DNA of 64,000 nucleotides from Limnoperna fortunei. Lineage: Eukaryota > Mollusca > Bivalvia > Mytilida > Modiolidae. Of this stretch, positions 12,654-21,812 are shown piece by piece; position 1 is the stretch's first letter, and every line of letters starts with the position of its first letter. Location: NCBI GenBank assembly GCA_944474755.1, contig OX104123.1, forward strand, positions 65,155,898-65,219,897, read 5' to 3'. Under the pieces are notes generated by a model that saw nothing but the letters and a program-made list of their open reading frames with translations, was not told where the DNA came from and did no database searches. The position numbers and the translations under genes are program-made.

Positions 12654-13993
12654 TTATTTAGTTTCACTTAGTCTACTTGTTTCAACTATTTTCAAGAAAT
12701 CTTTCACAAAGTCGCGAATTCCATATACCCTCCTTTCGGAAGTTTGGTCTGAAAACTTGATGCTTGGTTGAAACAAATCTTTCTTGTTCTGTCTGAAAAG
12801 CTTCTCCGAATCCAATATAAACGAGTTAATGGATGATTTGTCAAATAAACCGCCTTGGAATCTATGTTTATTCAAATTCTCCATGCTTCTTGTGTTGACG
12901 TCAGAATCCTCTTTCTGCCACAAACTATTGTGTAAAAGTTTCACAACAGGTTCGGTAAATATTTCTGACCTAACCTTTAACCCCTCACCACTCGGTTCAT
13001 TCCGTATTACGATGTATGAATTCGGAGAGTTTTGTCTGATCTGAATCTGCGAATTGGGACCGTCATTTGGAATCATACTATCTTGTCCCATCGTCTTGTA
13101 TTGGTTACTTTGATTGTCCTGTATATAATCCTATAAAGAGTAAAAAACTTAATTATTTTTGAAAAAAATAATAAACAGATTTTACAGAGGCATAGTAATC
13201 ATTTGCTATCCCCGATTTATTATAAGATTTTTGGGGTTTACTCTTTCTGCCTTTCTGATAAAAACTGAACGCACTAGTATAAACTGGCCGCATTAAGACT
13301 CGAACTCACAACCTCGGTATTGACAGACTACTTATAGTAGACTAACTACCTTAATCTCCATTAGTGAAATAAAATTTCTCAAAAGGAATAAAACTTATTG
13401 ACCACATACGTAAAAAATCCCAGGCTTTTCTTGTTTGTATGGTGTTTAAAGCCGCTTTCAACAATTTTTCAGTTAGTCTTAATGCGGCCAGTTTGTACTC
13501 GCCCCCAATCTTAATTGACAATGATTGGCAGTTTTCCTACCGCATTGTCCGGGGATTCTCCGGGTACTCCGATTTCCACTCTCAATGAAAATTGGACGTC
13601 ATTATATAGCTGAAAATTGCTGAAATTGAAGGCCTTAATATACAAACACACAGTACATAAAATTTACTGAACTATAATTAGTAACCCCCAAAATGTTATG
13701 CTAGAGTTTTTAAAACATTCTTACATCATTCACCTCGTTCTACAAAATAATATGCGCTGTACCACAAGTATAAACCCGAGAATACAAGTTTCATATTTAA
13801 TCATTATATCTTTGAATACGACTTTTCCTACGCGGCATGTTTCAACTAGCATTCTATTTTTGGGAAGAAAAAAATTCCTATAAAAAAGGTAAAGTGTAAG
13901 TAAATACAATAAACCAAAAAATCTTACCTTAGTCGGTACAAACATGGCCACTGATAACTCCACCATAACTGTTATTATAAGTGTTGTGAACAT
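12654..13993 (-). CDS. Putative 180-residue secreted protein, two exons
   Basis: Exon 1 is 13993-13928 (22 codons, donor GTAAGA). Exon 2 is 13130-12654 (158 codons plus TAA, acceptor TTTATAG). Both are phase 0. Residues 1-16 form a hydrophobic signal peptide (MFTTLIITVMVELSVA) with a plausible cleavage after SVA. The mature part has no cysteine, is rich in Asn, Gln and Ser, and contains dibasic pairs (KK, RR) that could be processing sites; no Gly-Lys/Arg amidation signal was seen. A TATA box lies at 14067-14074, 74 bases before the ATG. AATAAA overlaps the stop codon. I recognise no family. A prohormone or extracellular matrix peptide is possible but unproven. The intron holds SINE fragments. 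Confidence 0.62.
13250..13372 (-). mobile_element. tRNA-derived SINE head, minus
   Basis: Read on the minus strand it has TAAGGTAGTTAGTCTAC (A-box region) and GAGTTCGAGTCTTAATGC, close to a Pol III B box (GGTTCGANTCC). It lies in the intron of the 180-residue secreted protein gene. Confidence 0.5.
13430..13615. repeat. SINE tail fragments, mixed orientation
   Basis: The left part, GTTTAAAGCCGCTTTCAACA, is an inverted tail. The right part, CGGGTACTCCGATTTCCACT followed by GGACGTCATTATATAGCTG, is a plus tail of the common SINE family. It also repeats TAATGCGGCCAGTTT from the neighbouring head. Confidence 0.5.
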
Positions 13994-14066
13994 ATTTTTT
14001 TTAAATAGTATATTATCTTGTTTTTCTGTGTTGTCGTTGTGTATTCTGGGTACAGCACATCAATGA

Positions 14067-14074
14067 TATTTATA
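14067..14074 (-). promoter_or_regulatory. TATA box of the secreted-protein gene
   Basis: TATAAATA on the minus strand, 74 bases upstream of the ATG at 13993. Transcription would start near 14040, giving a 5' UTR of about 45 bases. Confidence 0.5.
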
Positions 14075-14099
14075 ATAAAATACATGTTCCCACAGATTA

Positions 14100-16194
14100 C
14101 GTCAAATGTTGCTAAAAATAGAAAGTTATCAATTACCAGTGTATGACGTAAACAATAACCGTAATAAAATATATGCAATCATTACATGTATTATTAAGAT
14201 ATAATCGTCAGAATCAGGAGAAATGTTATTTAATTTAATAGTATTTTGTCTTTTAACTTTTTTACACAAAAAATTGCATGGCTCGTTATTTATAATCTTT
14301 TTATCCGGAATTTATTGAAGAAAAAAATTATTATTGAATAATTGAATATATATACTCAATGGAAGTTTTCAACAGAAGATTAATGACATTTTTTATTACA
14401 CATAACTATGTCAGCATGGTGTTAGAATGAGTAAGCGTTGCACTTCCGGTGACCGATGCTTCCATACAAAAATGATAGTTGACATGAAAATAGTAGATGT
14501 CATGTGACTCCTTTTATTGTTTTGTTTGTGCGCTTGTTTGATATTTAATCTTAAACTTCTGTTACAAGGAAATCCCTGGCTATATAAATTCACTACCGTT
14601 TAATTGGATGTACATGCTGCAGTGTGTTGCGATAACGCAGCGCTGCATGCAATGTATTCATTTCTTTGTTTTTAAATCGGGGAGAAAGGGCTTTTCTGGG
14701 TTTTTTTATAAGTTGTTGTCAGACAACTAATTTTTTTCCCTTTGTATTTTCTTGACTCTTAAATAACTAGTCGATGAAATTCACCCAATCTACGTGAGTA
14801 CATATTTATATTGGACTTTTACAACGCAAACAATACTCTTAAATAGAAACCAGAAGTTTATTTTATACCAGGAGTGTGTGAGAATCTGTGAGTTATAAAA
14901 ATTTACTAGAAATACCGCCATTTTTAATTTTCATCCTAAAGTAACAGTAGCCATGAACTTATAAATCATAGTCACAACAATAGCGTGAAAAAATTACAAT
15001 TTAACGCACCTGTAATTAGTATTGTTTATTTACTGACTATGACAGGCCAATAATCATGTATCAATTATTGATATATTTTTGTAAACAACGCCCATCGATT
15101 GTACAAGTAATTAAATGAAATCAAATTGACACGGTTTTCATGTCACTGTCCTGAACAACAGAACGCCTCGTGGCCATACATTTTGTTTAAATCCAGATGG
15201 CTGAGTATTTTTAAATATTATGTATCTAGCCAAATTTCTAATATGGTCTCGTAAGGGGTTTTCGATGGCGGGTCGTTGAAAACTAGGCGAAAACATTTAA
15301 TAGGGTGAAAATTGAATTCAGTATAGAATGATTTTTTATTCATCTACAAATGCATTAAGTTCATTGACAAAAATTATCCCCTCGAAAACATCTAAGCCCA
15401 GCATACATTAATTTGTACTCTTGTCTCAACACCAAAGTATATATTTTCTTTGCCATTAACGTTACGTGATGAATACGACACGAACAAATATTCTGTTCGA
15501 ATGCAATATATGATTCCCCCTTCCGTTCATAGTAGACAAGAAAATGCTTGGTGTTTACGCACGATACATGTTTACTAAACAATCCGAATAAACTTGGTAC
15601 GATGAATTTTGGAACTGCGCAAGCGTGAATTAATCGTATATGTAGCTTTCACTAAAGGTAAAACAGGCAATATATATTGTATTGCATTTGACAGCAATCA
15701 TATACCGAGTTTATCGAGTGAAATAAATTCGGGTAAGTCACATGTGAACATAAAGTTCTTACAATCCGAGAAAGTGACATCACAATGTATGTCCTTAACG
15801 ACGTAAAGTTAACGCTATCAAAAATTGACCCACAAGGGCACTAGTACCGGAACTCATTGAAATTTAACTCTTTCCTCACACTTTTAAGTTTTTGTTTAGA
15901 GGGTGACAACTGCAGCTATATCACCTTGGGACAAACCTAATGAAACAAACAAATGTAAGCATTGTCCACACTTTTTCACACCCATAATACTCCAAAATAT
16001 TGCATTTAATTTTTAATTTAATTCGAAATAATGTGACACGGTTAACTGCTGTATTCACCACAGTGCATCTTCAGTGTGATGACACAATTTGTATTTATGA
16101 CTTTGAACACAAAAACTTTTCAACTGCATTTAATAATTATGTTTTTTTTTGTTGTTACCACTTCACGACTTTATTGTTGGTTAAGTTAAATGAC
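14100..16194. other. Intergenic region without recognised gene
   Basis: AT-rich. Several 60-75-codon frames occur on both strands (for example 15361-15582 minus) without splice context or protein-like composition. No repeat structure was recognised. Confidence 0.4.
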
Positions 16195-16645
16195 CTTCAG
16201 TGAGCTGACGCATCATAACGGAATCGCCAGCGATGGATCCTAAGTTAGCTAACGAACCACGATGGAATCGCTGGCGTAGGATCGTGAGAGAACTTATGCG
16301 TTCTGGGGGAATCGCCGGTGCTGGACGTTGAGGGAGCTGATGCATTATGAGGTAATCGCCGGCGCTGGACCGCGAGAGAGCTACGAGAGAATCGCCGGCG
16401 CTGGATCATGAGGGAGCAATGAGAGAATCGCCGGCGCTGGGCCGTGAGGGAGCTGATGCATCAGGGAACCGCCGGCACTGGACTATGAGGGAGTTGTCGC
16501 ATCCTTAACATCTCCGGCGCTAGGCCTTGAGGGAGATATGACGTATAAAGCGCGAATCACCGACACAAAACTTTGAGAGAACTGACGCATCACGTGAGAA
16601 GCGCTGACACTGGACCGTGAAGGAGCTGAGGCATCACGAGGAGTA
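16195..16645. repeat. GC-rich degenerate tandem repeat
   Basis: About ten imperfect units of roughly 40-50 bp contain GAATCGCCGGCGCTGGA and GAGGGAGCTGATGCATCA. The block is far richer in GC than its surroundings. No frame stays open through it. Confidence 0.7.
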
Positions 16646-16709
16646 TAGTGGAGATAGTTATTTATAAAAAAATTACTGATAGGTGTTTTAACACTGGATT
16701 TATGAGATC

Positions 16710-16860
16710 GTGTACAAATGGTACCGCCGGAGGTCTGGGTCTTTTTCAGAAACTCCGGTTTTCTCCCAAATAAAAGCTTGACTCTATCAGCATCTAATAT
16801 AAATCCTCAAACCCCATTCAAAGAAACAAACAAGCGAATTGCACAAGCTTGGCTCCAAAG
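16710..16860 (+). repeat. SINE tail fragment
   Basis: ACTCCGGTTTTCTCCCAAAT and CCATTCAAAGAAACAAACAA resemble the common SINE tail. The 67-codon frame at 16718-16921 is part of this repeat. Confidence 0.35.
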
Positions 16861-17194
16861 TAAACTGAGAAGTTCAAATTATAATTTACCTTTTAGATAT
16901 ATACCAAACTCAACTCCTTAGAAATAGGACGGCCGAGTTCAGAACTACTTAAATTGTTGATTTTTAAACAAAAATGTTGGATATAAGTTTTTAGATGGCA
17001 TGCTGTAAATGCATATGTCTTGTAAAAACAACTTACCATAACAAACCTAAAAGATATATAATGTAAAAATTGTATAAGACATTAATTCTCTGTTAGTTTC
17101 TCATATTTGCCTAAATATACTATTTTGTAAAATTAGCTAAATTGTTGAACGTCTATGACATTATAATGATGTCACAATCATGAAAGTTACTATA

Positions 17195-17341
17195 GGATTA
17201 AACGCTTATTTTCGATAATTCATCGATATATGAACGAAGTCGACTCACAAACAAACAAATAAACGCCGTTTATGATAAGTTTTGTGAGTGAGTCGACCTT
17301 GTTCATACATCGATGAATTACCGAAAATATTCGTTAAATCC
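17195..17341. repeat. 147-bp inverted repeat (palindromic element)
   Basis: The left arm 17195-17251 and right arm 17281-17341 are inverted copies sharing ATTCATCGAT, ATGAAC and GTCGACTCAC, with a 29-base spacer. It is probably a small foldback element. Confidence 0.7.
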
Positions 17342-17539
17342 ATATAATTCTTCCAAAATTTATTATCCTTTCCAAACATAAAATTCTATTTTAAGTGAGT
17401 GACACGTAAGAATATACACAACGAACTAAAGACGAATACGTGGTCGGTTTGGAGGGAATAACTGGCATCGAAAACATGTATATTTTACGATTTGCCGAGC
17501 ATAATTCATGTGTGACGTCATATCTGTTCAAACGCAACG

Positions 17540-17956
17540 TCTGGGACCATACTGGGATGCTTCCCAGTGCTCGACCCACAGAGTAGCCCAGCGCGTCCCC
17601 CTGTGGCGGATAGGGGAGACCCTCTCATTTGGGGGTGGGGGTTGTCCGGTCAGGAAAGCCTCGCCGCGGACCATGGTGGGTAACGTGTTTGGAGAGTGCC
17701 ACGCTCCTTGCACGATAATGACCTCTTTTGTAGATTTCGAAAAAGAGTAGGCTCACTGTAGCCGGAACAAAAGGCTAAAGTCTCCTACCCTACACAATAC
17801 TCCATACTTTTCCAGAGGCAGTCAAAACTTTGTTCCCTGTGTCCCATCCTACCTCTTTTTCAATTGATTTATTGTTTGTTAACTTGTTCCCGTCCTGAAT
17901 ATAGCTTAAATACTGCTCGCTGGACGTAAAGCAGACATCCAATCAATCAATCAATC
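17540..17956 (+). mobile_element. SINE-like family S, young copy with 10-bp TSD
   Basis: Flanked by AAACGCAACG at 17530-17539 and again at 17957-17966. It starts with TCTGGGACCATACTGGG, contains B-box-like GTGCTCGACCCAC and ends in (CAAT)n. A target duplication plus simple-repeat tail indicates target-primed retroposition. Confidence 0.85.
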
Positions 17957-18703
17957 AAACGCAACGCATACATAGCTATAGACGTGAATTCTTAAATACG
18001 AAGTCAACAGGAAAGACAAAAGTTGTCATTGTTTGATGGATTTATCAGTGAAAATGGATGGAGCTGTGATGAGACGTTGAGCTGGTGGCAAAGCTCATTT
18101 CGTTGATTTGAAGTGACTGAGAAAATTGGAGGTAGTAATTTTTACCGCTATTAATGTTTGTTTTAATTAAAATTACTAGAAACACAACTTTTAAATATCG
18201 TTTATATATGCCTTTACACTCGCATTTCGTCAATACTCTAATTCGACTATTTCCCGTCATTCAGCAATATGAACAATGGATCCAAAACAAAGTGTGGTTT
18301 CAAAAAAACTTCCTTGTTTGGTTTTCTCTTAACAGATGATTCTATAATAATAATATACAGCTGCGTAAACAAAATAACTTTCCGTTTAAGCGGTACATCG
18401 CTCAAGATATTTTTATCGCCAAAATTCTAGTGTGCTGGCTTAATTTATTGTCTGAAGCGTTCACGACACATGACCGCCATATTTGTTTACTTTTAGCAAC
18501 AAAAAGTAGTTTCCCAACATGCGTTCATCAAAGTATGAACTATTCTGGGAAGTAATGGTTTAAGGCCTTTGTTCAATCAAAAATGACTATAAACGTAAAC
18601 GAATGTAAGATAAGAATTATATAAAAAAAACAACTTAAATTTCATACATATTGGACACAATTGATAAAATTATTCCCTTTTAGAAATCTTCAATTCAGGC
18701 GCT

Positions 18704-19109
18704 GGGACCATACTGGGAGGGTTCCCAGTGCTCGACCCACAGAGCAGCCCAGCGCGTCCCCAGGTGGCGGATAGGGGAGACCCTCTCGTTGGGGGGTTGA
18801 CAGGTCATAATACGGAAAGCCTGACCGCGGACCGTAGTGGGTAACGTGTTTGGAGAGTGCCACGCTCCTTAAACAATAAAGACCCCTTTTGTAGATTTCG
18901 AAAAAGAGTAGGCTCATTGTAGCCGCTACAAAAGGCTAAATTTTCCGCCCCTACTCAAAACTCCATACTTTTCCAGTGGCAGTCAAAATTGTATTCCCTG
19001 TGACCCATTCACCCCCATTTTCCGTTGATTTATTGTTTGTTAACTTGTTCCCGTCCTGAATATAGCTGAAATAATGCTCACTGGACGTAAAGCAGACAAC
19101 CAATCAATC
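18704..19109 (+). mobile_element. SINE-like family S, young copy with 12-bp TSD
   Basis: Flanked by AATTCAGGCGCT at 18692-18703 and 19110-19121, an exact duplication. Same body as 17540-17956. The right flank abuts an older copy of the same family. Confidence 0.85.
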
Positions 19110-19121
19110 AATTCAGGCGCT

Positions 19122-19957
19122 TGCATGGCTCACAGCTGCCACGCGCTTCCTCAGGTCGTAACACGCAGAGCCTGGTGACATGTTTGGAGCGTTACACACT
19201 CACTGCACGATAAAGAGCTCTTTTGTAGATTTTAGAAGAGTCATCTCATTGTAGCTGATACAAAATACTTAAATCCTCCACCACAAGCTAGTCTTTCACC
19301 ACACTTCCGTTTCATTTATAATGTCCACTGACTAAGCAATCCTGGCTTTGGTACATCGCATTATATTAAAGGTTAGTGACACAACAGATACTATAGAATG
19401 TCCGCTTAATACATGTATATACACTGACATCTCTAAATGAAAAGTTGAGGATGACTTTCTAATAGATAATTAGATAAACGTGATAACTTAAACTTTCCAA
19501 TCGTGAACTTTCCACATCTTGGGCTGAAACATAAACCTGAAGCATTTGGAGCTTAAGTTTCTAGGCTGACACGTTAATACAGATCTTGTGGAGAATACTA
19601 CGATTTTCTAGGTCGAGCAAGGCAATTAACGCGGAAACTACAAACTCATAATCTTGGTGCTCAAAGTTTGTTGTCTTCTCTGAAGAAATGTCATGGTATG
19701 TATCACTATATCACATTTTTTGCTTGTTTGTTGTTTTTTTTTTTGTTGTTTGTCCTATGGCTTTGTATTGTATAGGGTTTTGAACTAAAGATTGCCACTT
19801 TTGAATTTCTTCGCTTAATTTCCAGTGGCATTTTAAATTGTGTTCCCTCGGTCCATGCTGTCTCCCGTCCATTTATTGTTTGATCATTTGTTCTCATCCT
19901 GAATGCAGCTGAAATATTGATCGCTGGACGTTAATCAAACATCAAATCAATCAATTC
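19122..19957 (+). mobile_element. Older family S copy, split by unrelated DNA
   Basis: The 5' part, 19122-19300 (GCTCACAGCTGCCACGCGC, CACGATAAAGAGCTCTTTTG), and the 3' part, 19826-19957 (CCAGTGGCATTTTAAATTGT, tail ATCAAATCAATCAATTCAGG), match family S. About 520 bp of other sequence lies between them. Confidence 0.6.
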
Positions 19958-20093
19958 AGGTGGCCATTGTGTGCTGTGATCCTGCCTTATTATTTAGATA
20001 TATTTATAGTACAAATCTAGATAATTAAGAACACATATTTGACGCAGTACGAAATGAAAATAATCTGACTAAATATAGAAAAGCCGTTGTCTG

Positions 20094-20207
20094 TTATAAT
20101 TTTTTATTTTCTTTTTCTCCAGTAAAGAAAGGAATGATGAATTCGTCGTCTTCTTCATCATCGACATCAACATCTTCAGGCGCAGTCGCAGATCGTTGTT
20201 TTCGTCT
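20094..20207 (-). CDS. Candidate terminal exon downstream of the channel gene
   Basis: On the minus strand, acceptor TTGTTTTGAACAG is followed by 37 codons and TAA. The peptide starts RRKQRSATAPEDVDVDDEED and ends GEKENKKL: a basic start, a strong acidic patch and a short hydrophobic FIIPFF. The frame starts in phase 0, like every junction of the channel gene. It could be an alternative C-terminus of that channel or the last exon of another gene. AATAAA overlaps the end of the frame. Confidence 0.5.
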   Translation of the reverse strand, partial: RRKQRSATAPEDVDVDDEEDDEFIIPFFTGEKENKKL

Positions 20208-20734
20208 CTGTTCAAAACAAAGGAAAAAGAATATTTGTCCTTGGTGCTCTAACCATGCAAATAAGAAAATTGTCTGTTCATATATGAATATTTTTCCATA
20301 AATGAAGAGGTTTATGAACGAAACCTAGTCATTCACAGACTAAATGAGCCAGAATTGCTTCATGTAAAGTTTGCGAGTGAGTTGGCGAGTTGATATACCT
20401 ATAAATTCTTTAAAACATCTTGTACTACCAATAATTTCACTTTCCATTGTCATTTCCATTTTTATATTTAAATGAACGCACTTTTTTATTGCAATATTTA
20501 CATTTATTCATACTCGAGATCCGTTCATCGAAAAATGAACGATAACGTCCACCAATCAGAAATTACGCAACAATGAACATTTGCATTATGTTATATTTAG
20601 CAAAGAAACATAAGTTTATTTTATAGTGTTCTAACGTCATAGTGTTTTGCTTAATTTATACTCTAATTCGCTGTTTGCCAGACACATTGATGTCTTTAAC
20701 TATACCATTATTTAAGTCAACATATAGTGATAAA

Positions 20735-21085
20735 TACCCGCTCGTGCTGGTCAGACAATAGTTACTGCATTACACACTAAAGATTACAGTAAATACCCGC
20801 TCATGTTGGTCAGACAATAGTTACTGCATTACACACTAAAGAATACAGTAAATACCCGCTCATGTTGGTCAGACAATAGTTACTGCATTACACACTAAAG
20901 ATTACAGTAAATACCCGCTCATGTTGGTCAGACAATAGTTACTGCATTACACACTAAAGATTACAGTAAATACCCGCTCATGTTGGTCTGACAATAGTTA
21001 CTGCATTACACACTAAAGATTACAGTAAATACCCGCTCATGTTGGTCAGACAATAGTTACTGCATTACACACTAAAGATTACAAA
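20735..21085. repeat. 59-bp tandem repeat, six copies
   Basis: Units start with TACCCGCTCATGTTGGTCAG at 20735, 20794, 20853, 20912, 20971 and 21030. They are nearly identical, so the array is young or homogenised. Confidence 0.95.
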
Positions 21086-21194
21086 TATAGGTAATATCGC
21101 CTTGTTTATAATATGTTTGCATTTTACTTGAAACTATATTCACCTTGAGTGGTGACGACTTTGGTCAAAATGTAGAACGAAAGACACCAAATAA

Positions 21195-21310
21195 GTATAT
21201 TGTGTGTTTGTTTGCTTATGTTTAACGCCACTTTCAGCAATTTTCAGATATATCATGGCGTCCAGTTTTTATTGGGGGAGGAAGCCGGAGTACCCGGAGA
21301 AAACCCCCGC
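21195..21310 (-). mobile_element. Common SINE tail, minus
   Basis: AACGCCACTTTCAGCAATTT, TATCATGGCGTCCAGTTTTT and GCCGGAGTACCCGGAGAAAA are the reverse complement of the tail shared by many SINE copies in the window. Confidence 0.7.
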
Positions 21311-21477
21311 CAAATAAGTATACGTAGCTCCTTCAAAAGTTAATGTGACCAGAAGACATGTATCAAGACATTTTTTATATCTTGAACTGTGGCAGAGCGG
21401 AGAGCGAGCAGAATTGAGAAGGACAGAAAATAAATGTAGTGGATGTAAATAACATCTTTTAGTTCATTTACTCTTAC

Positions 21478-21534
21478 AGTTTTTAATCTTCTTCGGTTTT
21501 TCCAGCCCTCGCCAAATACCTTCACAGCATGGTC
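21478..21534 (-). CDS. Candidate internal exon downstream of the channel gene
   Basis: A 57-base phase-0 exon with acceptor TATGTTTTTAAG and a perfect donor GTAAGA. It encodes DHAVKVFGEGWKNRRRLKT, a basic peptide that would read directly into RRKQRS of the exon at 20094-20207. It lies 3' of the exon with the fourth membrane segment. It is either an alternative cytoplasmic-type tail of the channel or part of another minus-strand gene. Confidence 0.5.
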
Positions 21535-21574
21535 CTTAAAAACATAATGTAAATTTAAACATTTTATTTATGGT

Positions 21575-21720
21575 TTTTTGTCTGAGTGGATTTTAACGCC
21601 ACTTCAGCAATTATTCAACTATATTATGGCGTCCAGGTTTAAATGGAATAGTAAGCCGGAGTACCCAAGGAAATTCCCCGACCTTCAGTAGGAAAACTAG
21701 CAATCCTTATCAATTAGCTT
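21575..21720 (-). mobile_element. Common SINE tail, minus
   Basis: TTTAACGCCACTTCAGCAAT, TATATTATGGCGTCCAGGTT and GCCGGAGTACCC match the inverted tail at 21195-21310. It lies between the candidate exon at 21478 and the fourth-membrane-segment exon. Confidence 0.65.
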
Positions 21721-21812
21721 TAGAGTCGAGCACAACCTGGTTAAACATTTTATTTATGAAATAAACAGAGAGTATCGGACGAAATTCGTTTGTACTTACG
21801 TTTTCCTCTCCG

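Noticed and set aside
17508..17750. 80-codon plus ORF and 61-codon minus ORF
   Set aside because: They lie inside the SINE-like family S copy and recur in every copy (6479-6973, 18690-18917), so they are repeat-derived.
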